This document shows, piece by piece, positions 7,771-17,423 of a stretch of DNA of 64,000 nt. The position numbers and the translations under genes were made by a program. The notes beneath the pieces were generated by a model. The model worked only from the letters and a program-made list of their open reading frames with translations. It ran no database searches and was not told where the DNA came from. The stretch's first letter is position 1, and every line of letters begins with the position of its first letter. The DNA comes from CAYSPG01 sp964432885 (GTDB lineage: Bacteria > Bacteroidota > Bacteroidia > AKYH767-A > OLB10). The DNA lies in NCBI GenBank assembly GCA_964432885.1, contig CAYSPG010000012.1, positions 1-64,000 of the forward strand. The letters are read 5' to 3'.

Positions 7771-7870
7771 TGATTAAAATTTGCATGCGAAGATGCAAAA
7801 AATGAATCAAGAAAAGTAATGCGTTTACGGTTTATTATTGATGGTTCGACTGCAGGGCGCAAGGTGGGGT

Positions 7871-8959
7871 TTATACTTTTTTTCTCCGGTTTTTAATATA
7901 GTCTTCAAAAATAAATTCGCCCAGCCCGTTTAACGAGCTGTAAAATGCGCGGCCGTTATTTACCTGAGTAAAATTGCGCACAAACTGTTGCAGATACGGG
8001 TCGCTGGCAATCATAAATGTGGTTATGGCAATATTATTTCGTCTGCACTGCGCTGCCTGTGTAAGCGCTTTGTTTACAATTTTTCTATCCAAGCCAAAAC
8101 TGTTTTTATAATACTTCCCATTTTCCTTTAGGCACGATGGCTTGCCATCGGTAATCATAAAGATTTGTTTATTGGGCGATTTTTTTCTGCGTAAAATATC
8201 CATTGCCAAGTCAAGTCCGGCTGATGTATTGGTATGATATGGCCCAACTTGCAAATAGGGAATATCTTTTATTTCAATAGGCCATGCGTCATCACCAAAC
8301 ACTATAATATCTAAGGTATCTTTCGGAAATTTAGTTTTAATAAGTTCAGCAAAAGCCATTGCCACTTTTTTAGCAGGTGTAATGCGGTCTTCGCCATACA
8401 AAATCATTGAGTGCGAAATGTCAATCATCAGCACCGTTGAGTTTTGTGTTTTAAACTCCTTTTCCTGTATCGTTAAATCCTGCTCAGTAATTTTAAAATC
8501 ATCAATGCCATGATTTATTTGAGCATTTAAAAGTGATGATGTAACATTTAACGAATCCACATTATCACCAAAAACAAATGGCCTGGTTTCGGTTGTAAGT
8601 TCATCACCATTGCCAGCATAAAAAGTTTTATGGTTGCCCTGAGTTGATTTTTTTAATTTTCCAAAAATTTCTTCCAATGAGTTTTTGCGTAATGCTTGTT
8701 CGCTTTTAGGTGTAATTTCAAAAGTACTGGGTTTATTTTCTTTTAAATATCCGTTTTCTTTTAAATCATTAATAAAATCACCCATCGAATAATTGTTATC
8801 GGTAAACTTATGCTCCTTGTCCAACTCAGTCATCCAGCTTAAAGCCTCATTTGCATCGCCTGCAGTATACTGCAATAAATCCAAAAACAATTTCAATAAC
8901 CGTTCAAACGGAGTTAAATTATTATTTGCTGTGTATTTTGTAAAACGAAACCCTTGCAT
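7871..8959 (-). CDS. von Willebrand factor A (VWA) domain protein
   Basis: The 362-residue protein has no signal peptide and so is probably cytoplasmic. Residues about 175-350 form a VWA domain with an intact MIDAS metal site: DISHS (180-184), a Thr near 244-246, and TDGKPS (270-275). The N-terminal 170 residues are helical and unassigned (LLKLFLDLLQYTAGDANEALSW). Such proteins often partner with MoxR/RavA AAA+ ATPases, but none is encoded here. A 45-bp palindrome sits 15 nt upstream of its ATG, between it and the GNAT gene, and may control its expression. Confidence 0.75.
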   Translation of the reverse strand: MQGFRFTKYTANNNLTPFERLLKLFLDLLQYTAGDANEALSWMTELDKEHKFTDNNYSMGDFINDLKENGYLKENKPSTFEITPKSEQALRKNSLEEIFGKLKKSTQGNHKTFYAGNGDELTTETRPFVFGDNVDSLNVTSSLLNAQINHGIDDFKITEQDLTIQEKEFKTQNSTVLMIDISHSMILYGEDRITPAKKVAMAFAELIKTKFPKDTLDIIVFGDDAWPIEIKDIPYLQVGPYHTNTSAGLDLAMDILRRKKSPNKQIFMITDGKPSCLKENGKYYKNSFGLDRKIVNKALTQAAQCRRNNIAITTFMIASDPYLQQFVRNFTQVNNGRAFYSSLNGLGEFIFEDYIKNRRKKV

Positions 8960-8973
8960 GATTAAAATAATTT

Positions 8974-9018
8974 GATAACAGGTAATTGATTTTACAGTAA
9001 AACCAATTACCTGTTATC
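8974..9018. repeat. 45-bp near-perfect palindrome spanning the GNAT stop codon
   Basis: GATAACAGGTAATTG (8974-8988) pairs with its complement (9004-9018). Inside, TTTTAC (8990-8995) pairs with GTAAAA (8997-9002), leaving only three unpaired positions (8989, 8996, 9003). The right arm contains the TAA stop of the upstream GNAT gene, and the left arm ends 15 nt before the VWA start codon. It could be a cruciform or operator, or an intercistronic hairpin terminating or attenuating transcription. Confidence 0.85.
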
Positions 9019-9510
9019 TGTAAAATTTTTAAGCATTATAAAGTCATTCATAAAATATCCGTTGCCTATATCAAAATCTTTTGATTCTTCAATTACAAAT
9101 CCGTTTTTCAAATAAAAATCTATTGCTTTACTGTTTTTCCGGTTTACCTGCAGCCTTAAAGTTTTAATTGCTTCGCATTTTAGTATGCAGTCGTCAAGCA
9201 AAAGTTTTCCAACTCCTTTTTTATGAAATGAAGTATCTACATAAATTTTATTTAAAAAATAATTTCCATTGCCCAGATGGTTAGCCGACAGAAAACCGAG
9301 TGCCTCGTTTTTTACAAACGCCACCGTCCATAAATATCCGTTATCCATTTGCTGTGCAATTGTTTTTTCCGAATACATGGTGGCAAGCATAAAGTCAATT
9401 TGCTCAACACTAATTATTGTATGGTAATGGGCATGCCATATTTTATCGGCAAGTTTTTTAATAGTGCCAATGTCGGCATGGGTTGCGTTTTTAATTTCTA
9501 CCTCGCTCAT
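9007..9510 (-). CDS. GNAT-family N-acetyltransferase
   Basis: The 167-residue protein has the GNAT fold. The acetyl-CoA pyrophosphate loop is visible as VDTSFHKKGVGKLLLDD (about residues 90-107), preceded by NYFLNKIYV (beta 4) and followed by LQVNRKNSKAIDFYLKNGF (motif B). It should acetylate a small molecule or protein N-terminus; the substrate cannot be told. Its ATG overlaps the TGA of the upstream PabA/TrpG gene by one base (TGATG), implying translational coupling. Confidence 0.8.
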   Translation of the reverse strand: MSEVEIKNATHADIGTIKKLADKIWHAHYHTIISVEQIDFMLATMYSEKTIAQQMDNGYLWTVAFVKNEALGFLSANHLGNGNYFLNKIYVDTSFHKKGVGKLLLDDCILKCEAIKTLRLQVNRKNSKAIDFYLKNGFVIEESKDFDIGNGYFMNDFIMLKNFTDNR

Positions 9511-10073
9511 CAGTGTTTAATCCAGTTTTTAATAATGGCCAAACCATATTCTGTTAAAATTGATTCAGGATGAAATTGCACACCTCGCAAATCATACTCT
9601 TTATGCCTTATGGCTATTGCATAACCGTTATCATCAACTGCTATGGTTTCAATGTGGTTGTTATTTTTTATATCAATAACCCATGAATGATATCGCGCAG
9701 AATTAAAACTAACAGGAATTTTTTTAAATAAATAATCGGGTTGCGTAATGTGTGTTTTGCGTGCCACACCATGCATAACAGCAGGAAGGTTGATAAGTTT
9801 TGCACCGTACACCTGCCCTATTGCCTGGTGGCCAAGACATACACCCAGTATGCTTTTTTGTGAGCCAAATTTTTTTATCACTTGCATAATTATGCCTGCC
9901 TCAACAGGAAGACCCGGGCCGGGCGAAATACATATTTTGTCATAGATGGCAATACCATTTAATGTCAACTCATCATTTCGTTTTACATCTACGCGATTAG
10001 AGATTACCTTTTCGATGTAATGAACAAGGTTGTAAGTAAACGAATCGTAATTATCAATTACAAGTATTTTCAT
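9510..10073 (-). CDS. anthranilate/aminodeoxychorismate synthase glutamine amidotransferase subunit
   Basis: The 187-residue class I glutamine amidotransferase carries the full triad: nucleophile Cys79 in GVCLGHQA, and His168 and Glu170 in QFHPES. The oxyanion segment PGPGLP (51-56) and the N-terminal DNYDSFTYNL are typical of TrpG/PabA. It supplies ammonia to a chorismate-using partner for tryptophan or folate synthesis. No trpE or pabB lies nearby, so which pathway it serves (or both) cannot be decided. It is translationally coupled to the GNAT gene downstream. Confidence 0.85.
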   Translation of the reverse strand: MKILVIDNYDSFTYNLVHYIEKVISNRVDVKRNDELTLNGIAIYDKICISPGPGLPVEAGIIMQVIKKFGSQKSILGVCLGHQAIGQVYGAKLINLPAVMHGVARKTHITQPDYLFKKIPVSFNSARYHSWVIDIKNNNHIETIAVDDNGYAIAIRHKEYDLRGVQFHPESILTEYGLAIIKNWIKH

Positions 10074-10110
10074 TTTGTTTGGCTCACCTTTTACGATTTG
10101 GTTTCTATGG

Positions 10111-11031
10111 TTATTTATATCCTATAACCGTTTTGATTTTTTCTAATGAATGGGTAATCCTTAGTTTTGTTTTCCACCAGGGTTCGTTATACAATTCAAT
10201 GCGTGGAATTTCAAATCTGTCAACCTCCATAGGATTAAATATATTTTGCTTTACTGCAAGCCCTGCTTTGTATCCAACCTCGCTGCTTATTCTTTTAGTT
10301 ACCTGATTAAAACTCCCAACCGGATATGAAATAGAAAAAGGAAATTTTCCGGTTTGTTCTTTGATGCGTTCGGCTGAGTTTTTAAGTTCATTTTTTATTT
10401 CTACTTCACCATCCATTGTACCAAGCATTGCATGGCTGGTGGTGTGTGAGCCTATGTAATGTCCATCGGCCTGCAACTGGTTTATCTCTTTCCAGTTCAT
10501 CATTATTTTGGGTAATTGAACATCGTTGAATTTATTTTCAATATGTTGCAATACAATGGTGCGCTGCTTATGCGAAAGTTTTTTTAAAACGGGTTTTAAT
10601 TTTGCAACAAACTTTATTCGCAAATCTTTTGATGCAAGTGAAGCAACTTTTAACTCAAAAGGTAAAAAATCGAAATTCATGTCAACCTTGCTTACTCCTG
10701 TATGTTCAAACAGGTATTCAAGTATGTATGTCCACGTAGGTATGTTTTTGTCAATGCAATTGGTAACTACATAAAATGAGGCCTTGCAATTGTGCTTCTT
10801 TAATATAGGCGCGGCATAGTCAATATTATCTTTAAAGCCATCGTCAAACATTATTGTTGCGTATTCAGTTTTCGGATTTACTTTTCCTGATTCCATTAAC
10901 TCCTCAAACAAAACAACCTGGTATTTACCGGCAATGTATTTTACACAACGGTTAAAAAGTTCCACACTCATCGGATCCCACAACTTTTCGCGAACCGGAT
11001 TAACACGGTGAAATAAAAAATTTCGTATCAC
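10111..11031 (-). CDS. polysaccharide deacetylase (NodB domain)
   Basis: The 306-residue protein holds a NodB-type deacetylase domain. The catalytic and metal Asp pair is in FDDGF (62-66), the zinc histidines are in SHTTSH (195-200), and YPVGSFN resembles the third motif. A helical insertion (about 120-175) separates motifs 1 and 2. It would remove acetyl groups from an extracellular or lipid-linked glycan. No signal peptide is visible. The start is GTG at 11031, since a TAA lies two codons upstream in frame. The polytopic membrane protein encoded upstream on the same strand may act on the same glycan. Confidence 0.8.
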   Translation of the reverse strand: MIRNFLFHRVNPVREKLWDPMSVELFNRCVKYIAGKYQVVLFEELMESGKVNPKTEYATIMFDDGFKDNIDYAAPILKKHNCKASFYVVTNCIDKNIPTWTYILEYLFEHTGVSKVDMNFDFLPFELKVASLASKDLRIKFVAKLKPVLKKLSHKQRTIVLQHIENKFNDVQLPKIMMNWKEINQLQADGHYIGSHTTSHAMLGTMDGEVEIKNELKNSAERIKEQTGKFPFSISYPVGSFNQVTKRISSEVGYKAGLAVKQNIFNPMEVDRFEIPRIELYNEPWWKTKLRITHSLEKIKTVIGYK

Positions 11032-11119
11032 TTTTTATAAGAATGTTTTGATTACAACAAAAATAAAATTTAAATGTGAGAAGCTTAGCCTTAAACTGCC
11101 AATAAATCCACTAACAATG

Positions 11120-12427
11120 CTATCGGGCAAACTTTTTAAGAACAGGAAATCTAATCATCAAGGTGTTTTTATCAATTAAAGCAATTAAAATAAAAATTAA
11201 AAATGGCAGCGCCTGTGCCTTATACCTTACTATAGCGCCCATTACCGGGGTAACCAGCCCTATTAGCTCAAATAACGATAACACATAAAACACCGCAACA
11301 AAAAACAATGGAGTAAATTTTATTTTAGATCGCCTGTAACTTAGTGCAGCCAGCACCATCAGCAATAGTAAAAACAAATTTTCGATTCCGGCTAATAAAA
11401 TAAATGGTGATTTGCTTTCAAAAAACCAGGGACGAAAAAAAGAATGGTACAGCGCTTCAGGTGTATTTTTGATGGCATCTGTTACCGATGCAGACATGTA
11501 CGTTATATCAATTCCGCTTGCAGGGTTGTACATCCGCTTTAGATCAACAAACTCTGTTTGCTTTTTGCTGATTAAATACATCAATCCATATTCAGGATGA
11601 ACGTAATCAATGCGGATTAAAACAACGTAATACAAAACCACTACGACAATAAATTTTACCAAAATATTTTTTTTAGTAAACATACTCCATGCATAAGCAA
11701 CAAAAAGCGGAAAAAGCAAAATGTAATTATGAAACTTAATCATCATTAAAATAAGTAAGAAAAAAACTGAAAGCACTGCGTGTTGCCTTACCTTTATTTT
11801 GGTAACAAAACATTTGTTCAGGTAATACAATGACAGGCCAGTAGCAAAAAATATTAAAGAATCCTTTAACAAGCCCGATCCCCAAAACAAAACCGATGGA
11901 AAAAAATAAACCAGGCCGTAAAGCACATTTCGTTTTGACTTTAAATCGGCAAGAAATAATTTGAGCAAGCCCGTAAGCCCGCAAAAAGAAAGAAACGAAA
12001 AAATTACCGAATGCACATTGTAATATCCAAGCGAAATAAAACGCAACACCGTGTTAATTCGTATTTGCATACGGTAATCGTTGAACAGCACCACTTTGTT
12101 ATACCAGTTATGCATGTTGTCATAATACACTTTTAAGTATGGTGCATCATCATTATATCCTGTTAGCATGCAAAAAAAATGATAGGGATTGGTCCAGTAG
12201 GCATCAAACATTATTTTGCTGTCGTCAAAAAATTTAAAGGTATCGCTTGTTAGCCGGTTGCCGTAGTAATACGAGTAAACAAAACCCAAAACAATACCCG
12301 AAATAACTTTAATAAGAAACGCAGCTACCAACTGTGTATATGAAATCCCATCAACCTTAAAAAAATTGAGTCTTAAAATAACAAACACAAAAAAAGAAAT
12401 GTATCCAATACAAAGAAAAAATTCCAT
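11120..12427 (-). CDS. polytopic membrane protein, possible polysaccharide polymerase or glycosyltransferase
   Basis: The 435-residue protein has about 10-11 hydrophobic segments spread over its length and a basic C-terminus (PVLKKFAR). A large polar loop with aromatic residues (about 75-125, YWTNPYHFFCMLTGYNDD) follows the second or third segment. The topology resembles Wzy-like polymerases and GT-C glycosyltransferases, but no diagnostic motif can be seen. It lies directly upstream of the NodB deacetylase on the same strand (88-bp gap) and divergent from purL, which supports a surface-glycan role. Confidence 0.5.
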   Translation of the reverse strand: MEFFLCIGYISFFVFVILRLNFFKVDGISYTQLVAAFLIKVISGIVLGFVYSYYYGNRLTSDTFKFFDDSKIMFDAYWTNPYHFFCMLTGYNDDAPYLKVYYDNMHNWYNKVVLFNDYRMQIRINTVLRFISLGYYNVHSVIFSFLSFCGLTGLLKLFLADLKSKRNVLYGLVYFFPSVLFWGSGLLKDSLIFFATGLSLYYLNKCFVTKIKVRQHAVLSVFFLLILMMIKFHNYILLFPLFVAYAWSMFTKKNILVKFIVVVVLYYVVLIRIDYVHPEYGLMYLISKKQTEFVDLKRMYNPASGIDITYMSASVTDAIKNTPEALYHSFFRPWFFESKSPFILLAGIENLFLLLLMVLAALSYRRSKIKFTPLFFVAVFYVLSLFELIGLVTPVMGAIVRYKAQALPFLIFILIALIDKNTLMIRFPVLKKFAR

Positions 12428-12488
12428 CAGTTACCTATTGTTAAAAAATATTGATATTTATTTTATGCAGCATCATTGCACTATAAAC

Positions 12489-12496
12489 TAAATTTG
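12489..12496 (+). promoter_or_regulatory. candidate -7 element (TAnnTTTG) upstream of purL
   Basis: TAAATTTG matches the Bacteroidota primary-sigma -7 consensus TAnnTTTG and lies about 80 nt upstream of the preferred purL ATG. No good -33 TTTG is seen at the expected distance, so support is weak. A very similar context precedes porU. Confidence 0.35.
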
Positions 12497-12572
12497 CAGC
12501 GGATAAGGGCGTGAAGATACTATACAATAATTACACGTGCACTTTTATAACATTGAAACTACTGAATTAAAT

Positions 12573-14801
12573 ATGGATAACCTGAAAGAAACAACTGTAG
12601 AAACAGCGCAAAAATTAGGATTGCTGCCGGATGAGTTTGAAAAAATTTGCACGCTGCTTGGACGCAAACCAAACTTTAATGAACTAAGCATTTACTCGGT
12701 AATGTGGAGCGAGCACTGCTCATATAAAAATTCAATTACCTGGCTAAAAACATTGCCACGCGAAGGACCTCACATGCTGGCAAAGGCTGGCGAAGAAAAC
12801 GCAGGCCTGGTGGATATTGGTGACGGGCTTGCATGCGCTTTTAAAATTGAATCGCATAACCATCCTTCGGCTATTGAACCATACCAGGGTGCAGCAACAG
12901 GAGTTGGCGGCATTAACCGCGATATTTTTACAATGGGTGCAAGGCCAATAGCCCAACTAAACTCACTTAGGTTTGGCAATATTAAAAACAACAAAACAAA
13001 AAATTTGATTAAAGGCGTTGTAAAAGGCATTGGCGATTACGGTAACGCATTTGGAATACCAACTGTGGGCGGAGAAGTTTTTTTTGACGATTGCTATAAC
13101 GTAAACATATTGGTAAATGCAATGAGTGCAGGAATTGTTGAGCACAACAAAACAGCAAAAGCAATTTCGTATGGCGCAGGTAATCCGGTTTACATTGTGG
13201 GTAGCGCTACCGGCAAAGATGGAATTCATGGAGCCACTTTTGCTTCGGGCGATTTGCACGATGCTTCGCACGAAGATTTGCCGAGCGTTCAGGTGGGCGA
13301 TCCATTTCAGGAAAAATTATTGCTTGAGGCCTCGCTTGAAGTAATTGCAACAGGAGCTGTAATAGGTATGCAGGACATGGGCGCTGCAGGTATAATTTGT
13401 TCAACAAGCGAAATGTCGGCAAAAGGCGAACATGGGATGGTGATTGATTTAGACAAAGTGCCAACACGCCAAAAAAATATGGAGCCTTGGGAAATTCTTT
13501 TGAGCGAATCCCAGGAGCGGATGCTTATTGTTGGAAAAAAAGGAATGGAAGAAGAAATTGAAAAAGTTTTTGAAAAATGGGATTTAAACTGCACCCTGAT
13601 TGGTGAGGTAACCACAGGTGATACCCTGATTTTTAAAATGCACGGAAGCACAGTTGCACAAGTAAATGCCAACTCACTGGTGCTGGGTGGTGGAGCACCG
13701 GTTTATAAACGCGATTACACCGAGCCTGCTTATGTAAAAAAGAACAATGCATTTGCTATTGAACAGGTGGATGTGCCTGCCGATTTGCAAAAAGTAGCCA
13801 TGCACTTAGCCTCGCATCCAAACATTGCAAGTAAGCGATGGGTAACCACACAATACGATAGCATGGTGGGTACAGTAAACATGAGTACCAATTTGCCTGC
13901 TGATGCTGCCGTGGTAAATATTAAAAATTCAAAAAAGGCGCTGGCCTTTACGGTTGATTGCAATCCACGCTATGTGCATGCCAATCCCGAAATTGGATGT
14001 GCAATTGCCGTTGCCGAAGCAGCGCGCAACATTGTTTGTGCCGGAGGCCAACCTTCGGCAGTAACCAACTGCTTAAACTTTGGCAACCCTTATAATCCCG
14101 AAGTGTATTGGCAGTTTGTGCATGCCATAAAAGGAATGGGCAGGGCCTGCACTAAATTTCAAACTCCTGTAACCGGTGGCAACGTAAGTTTTTACAACCA
14201 GTCAAAACTTGCAAATGATGAAGTGCCTGTTTTTCCAACTCCTACCATTGGCATGATGGGAATAATTGAAAATAAAGATAACATTACTTCCCTTTCTTTT
14301 AAAAATGCCGGAGACCATATTTTTCTTATCGGCTCATCACAAAACGACATTGGCTCAAGTGAGTATTTGTACTCATATCATTCCATTAAAAATTCGCCTG
14401 CCCCCTATTTTGACCTTGACGAAGAATATGAAGTACAGCAAACAATAAAAAATTTAACTGCCGAAAAAGTGATTGAGTCGGCTCATGATGTAAGCGATGG
14501 TGGGTTGTTTATTGCTTTGCTTGAATCGGCTATGCAACATGATTTGGGGTTTGATATTACCACCGATGAAGATATACGCACCGATGCATTTTTATTTGGC
14601 GAAAAGCAAAGCAGGGTTGTGGTAAGCGTAAGCGAAGAAAACCTTGACACATTTTTATCTGTGCTATCTAAATCCGATGTTGACTTTACCAACATAGGCC
14701 AGGTTACCAATGGCAATATCCTGATTGACGGAAATGTATTTGGTGATGTTGGCAGCTTTAAGCAACAGTACGATACAGCCATTGAAAAAGAAATGGCTTG
14801 A
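12573..14801 (+). CDS. purL: phosphoribosylformylglycinamidine synthase subunit PurL
   Basis: The product converts FGAR to FGAM in purine synthesis, using ATP and ammonia delivered by PurQ via PurS. Visible hallmarks are YSVMWSEHCSYKNS (catalytic His), HNHPSAIEPYQGAATGVGG, the GGNVSFYNQS region and DVSDGGLFIALLES near the C-terminus. The frame is open from an ATG at 12537, but ATG 12573 (MDNLKETTVETAQKLG) gives 742 residues, the usual size of the small three-subunit PurL, so I prefer it. No glutaminase domain is fused and no purQ or purS is nearby. It is transcribed alone and divergent from the membrane-protein gene. Confidence 0.92.
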   Translation: MDNLKETTVETAQKLGLLPDEFEKICTLLGRKPNFNELSIYSVMWSEHCSYKNSITWLKTLPREGPHMLAKAGEENAGLVDIGDGLACAFKIESHNHPSAIEPYQGAATGVGGINRDIFTMGARPIAQLNSLRFGNIKNNKTKNLIKGVVKGIGDYGNAFGIPTVGGEVFFDDCYNVNILVNAMSAGIVEHNKTAKAISYGAGNPVYIVGSATGKDGIHGATFASGDLHDASHEDLPSVQVGDPFQEKLLLEASLEVIATGAVIGMQDMGAAGIICSTSEMSAKGEHGMVIDLDKVPTRQKNMEPWEILLSESQERMLIVGKKGMEEEIEKVFEKWDLNCTLIGEVTTGDTLIFKMHGSTVAQVNANSLVLGGGAPVYKRDYTEPAYVKKNNAFAIEQVDVPADLQKVAMHLASHPNIASKRWVTTQYDSMVGTVNMSTNLPADAAVVNIKNSKKALAFTVDCNPRYVHANPEIGCAIAVAEAARNIVCAGGQPSAVTNCLNFGNPYNPEVYWQFVHAIKGMGRACTKFQTPVTGGNVSFYNQSKLANDEVPVFPTPTIGMMGIIENKDNITSLSFKNAGDHIFLIGSSQNDIGSSEYLYSYHSIKNSPAPYFDLDEEYEVQQTIKNLTAEKVIESAHDVSDGGLFIALLESAMQHDLGFDITTDEDIRTDAFLFGEKQSRVVVSVSEENLDTFLSVLSKSDVDFTNIGQVTNGNILIDGNVFGDVGSFKQQYDTAIEKEMA

Positions 14802-14875
14802 TTCATTTGGTAGCAAAATATAGCTCACAGTTATTGTCTAAATACTATCTACCTTCACTCGATCAGGTTATAAAA

Positions 14876-16201
14876 TTACCCATTATAAAACAGCCATTTC
14901 CCCATTTCTTTCCAGGTAACTTTTTTGCCATACATTAAAATGCCGGTGCGGTAAATTTTTGCTGCAAGCCATGTGGTAAAAATAAATCCGGCTACAAGCA
15001 AAATCATTGAAATGATAATGTCAATCCAGGGTGGGTCAAACGGCAGCCTCACCATCATAACCACAGGTGATGTAAACGGAATTAATGAAAACCAATAGCC
15101 TAATTTGCTTTCGGGATTAGCCATTATAAGAGAGCCAACCACATAAGCAATAATAAGCGGAATGGTAACGGGCAGCATAAATTGTTGGGTATCGGTTTCG
15201 CTGTCAACGGCTGCTCCTATTGCAGCAAACAGTGCCGAATAAAGAAGGTAACCACCGATGAAATAAAAAATAAAGCACACAATAATTTTTGTGAAATTAA
15301 AAGTGGAAAGAATTTCGCCAAGGTTAAACTCACCTTCCAATTCATCCATTTGCCGTTGATCAATGCCATTCATTTTGGCAATGTTTTGCTTTTGAAGCTG
15401 CTCGATGGTTTGCTTGTTATTACCCACCATTACCGATGTAATAGTAGTTGTAACCAATGCCGAAAGTACTATCCATATTATTATTTGTGTTAAACCTGTA
15501 AGTGCAATGCCTATTATCTTTCCCATCATAAGCTGAAAAGGTTTTACGGATGAGATAATAACTTCGACAATGCGGTTGGTTTTTTCTTCGAGTACACCGC
15601 GCATTACCTGCACACCATAAACAAAGATAAAAAGATAGATAAGCAATCCGCCAATAAAACCAATTGCTGAGGTTATGCCTGCCGAAAACGATTTATCCTT
15701 ACCGTTTATATCAACCGGCTTTTGCTGTAAATCAATTTTTGTTTTTATGCTGTCTAACGTTGCTTTGTTGATGCCGGCTTGTGCAAGTTTTATGCTTTCA
15801 ATTTCATTACGCAGTTTGGTTTCTACATACTCAACTACGCTAAGCTTGGGTTGCTTTTGGGTGTACAATACAGGCTTATCTATTCCCAAAACAGTATTTT
15901 TAGGCAAATACAGTATGCCGTAAAATTCTGAAGCATCAAAATGTTTTCGGGCACTGTCAATAGGCAGCACTTCGGTTTCTAATAAAATAGTTGATGAGCT
16001 TTGGATTTTAGCTGCAAGCACACCTGTTTCGTCCACCACTTTGATGCGCGAAATATTTTCGCCCTGATTCATAGCAAGGTAAGTAACAAAAGCCATTACA
16101 CCGCCTATAAGCAGTGGCCCCAGCAGTGACATGATGATAAACGACTTTTTCTTTACCCGTGTAATGTACTCGCGCTGGATGATGAGGAGGATTTTGTTCA
16201 T
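14876..16201 (-). CDS. ABC-2 type transporter permease (NatB-like)
   Basis: The 441-residue membrane protein has one N-terminal transmembrane segment (about 22-42), a periplasmic domain of about 130 residues and a C-terminal block of five or six segments (about 175-430). This is the classical arrangement of NatB/ABC-2 export permeases. The stretch VYGVQVMRGVLEEKTNRIVEVIISS is the conserved cytoplasmic coupling region. It probably works with the ATPase encoded just upstream on the same strand. The substrate is unknown; NatAB homologues export Na+. Confidence 0.8.
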   Translation of the reverse strand: MNKILLIIQREYITRVKKKSFIIMSLLGPLLIGGVMAFVTYLAMNQGENISRIKVVDETGVLAAKIQSSSTILLETEVLPIDSARKHFDASEFYGILYLPKNTVLGIDKPVLYTQKQPKLSVVEYVETKLRNEIESIKLAQAGINKATLDSIKTKIDLQQKPVDINGKDKSFSAGITSAIGFIGGLLIYLFIFVYGVQVMRGVLEEKTNRIVEVIISSVKPFQLMMGKIIGIALTGLTQIIIWIVLSALVTTTITSVMVGNNKQTIEQLQKQNIAKMNGIDQRQMDELEGEFNLGEILSTFNFTKIIVCFIFYFIGGYLLYSALFAAIGAAVDSETDTQQFMLPVTIPLIIAYVVGSLIMANPESKLGYWFSLIPFTSPVVMMVRLPFDPPWIDIIISMILLVAGFIFTTWLAAKIYRTGILMYGKKVTWKEMGKWLFYNG

Positions 16202-16240
16202 ATTTTTAAAATAAGATTAATACATTAAATTCGAGAAATA

Positions 16241-16311
16241 GAAATACGAAACAAATTCAAAAAAAATAAAATTTAAATATTTAAACATTTTATTTATTTG
16301 TTTCGAATTTC
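16241..16311. repeat. AT-rich inverted repeat between the two ABC genes
   Basis: CGAAACAAAT (16247-16256) pairs with ATTTGTTTCG (16296-16305), with further partial pairing of AAAATAAAAT and ATTTTATTT inside. It fills the 123-bp gap between the ATPase and permease genes and could tune the transcript ratio. No T tract follows in the minus direction. Confidence 0.45.
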
Positions 16312-16324
16312 ATAAATTAAAAAA

Positions 16325-17278
16325 TCAAAATTGTTTCGGATTGGGTGATTCGGTATTCGAATTTTCATCGCTTACACATTGTATAAATATATCATTCATA
16401 CTTGGTACGCGTTCTTTAAACGAAATTATTTCAACATCATTAATAAGCGCTTTTAATAAACCATTTGCACTTGCATTGCCAAGGTTTTTAACCACCGTTT
16501 TATTTACTTCATCTTCTTCTTTTTGTATGTCAACCAATTCAAAGCCTGTCCACAGTGCATTGGCAAATCCAATGGCATTTCCTTTGTATTCAATTTCAAA
16601 CAGGTTGCTCTTAAATTTTTTTCGTACCTCTTTTACCGATCCGTCAAGCACTTTTTTTGATTTATTAATAAGGGCAATGTGTGTGCACAGTTCTTCAACG
16701 CTTTCCATGCGGTGTGTGCTTAGCATAATGCTGGTACCTGCGGCCTTTAGTGCAAGCAATTCGTCTTTTATCAAATTGGCATTTATAGGGTCAAAGCCGG
16801 TAAAGGGTTCGTCAAGAATAAGCAGTTGGGGATCGTGAAGTACTGTAACTATAAACTGTACTTTTTGCTGCATTCCTTTGCTAAGTTCTTCAATCTTTTT
16901 TTTCCACCAGGGTTTTATTTCAAATTTTTCGAACCAAAATTTTAATTTTTTCATTGCATCGGCACGGCTCATTCCCTTAAGCATAGCTAAGTATAACGCC
17001 TGCTCACCCACTTCCATTTTTTTATACAAGCCTCGCTCCTCGGGCAAGTAGCCTATTTGGGATATATCATCAGGGTGTAACCTTCGGCCATTTAGTTTTA
17101 TTTCGCCACTGTCGGGAGCAGTTATTTGATTTATTATTCGGATTAAAGATGTTTTACCGGCACCGTTAGGTCCCAACAAACCGAACACACATCCTTTAGG
17201 AACTTCGAGGCTTACGTTGCTTAAGGCAGTGTGAGCTGCATAGGTTTTTGTTACCTGGTTAATGGAGAGTATTGACAT
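16325..17278 (-). CDS. ABC transporter ATP-binding protein (NatA-like)
   Basis: The 317-residue ATPase has Walker A GPNGAGKT (36-43), the signature LSKGMQQKVQF (about 133-143), Walker B LLILDEPFTGFDP (about 154-166) and the switch His in STHRMESVEEL. The C-terminal extension (about 215-317) resembles the DUF4162 tail of NatA-type exporters. It should power the permease encoded downstream. Confidence 0.85.
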   Translation of the reverse strand: MSILSINQVTKTYAAHTALSNVSLEVPKGCVFGLLGPNGAGKTSLIRIINQITAPDSGEIKLNGRRLHPDDISQIGYLPEERGLYKKMEVGEQALYLAMLKGMSRADAMKKLKFWFEKFEIKPWWKKKIEELSKGMQQKVQFIVTVLHDPQLLILDEPFTGFDPINANLIKDELLALKAAGTSIMLSTHRMESVEELCTHIALINKSKKVLDGSVKEVRKKFKSNLFEIEYKGNAIGFANALWTGFELVDIQKEEDEVNKTVVKNLGNASANGLLKALINDVEIISFKERVPSMNDIFIQCVSDENSNTESPNPKQF

Positions 17279-17423
17279 AAATAAAAAGGGTATTTACAGA
17301 TAGTGATAGTCTGGTACTAATAGCGAGGGCACAAAACTAATGCATTTTAAAACAGAACGGCAGGCTTTAACGATTCCTGATTTAGTACCTTGCCGTGAAT
17401 GGTTAATTGCCAATTAAACGAGG

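Noticed and set aside
13307..13672. 121-codon frame antisense to purL
   Set aside because: It is fully contained in the conserved PurL coding region and has no independent features.
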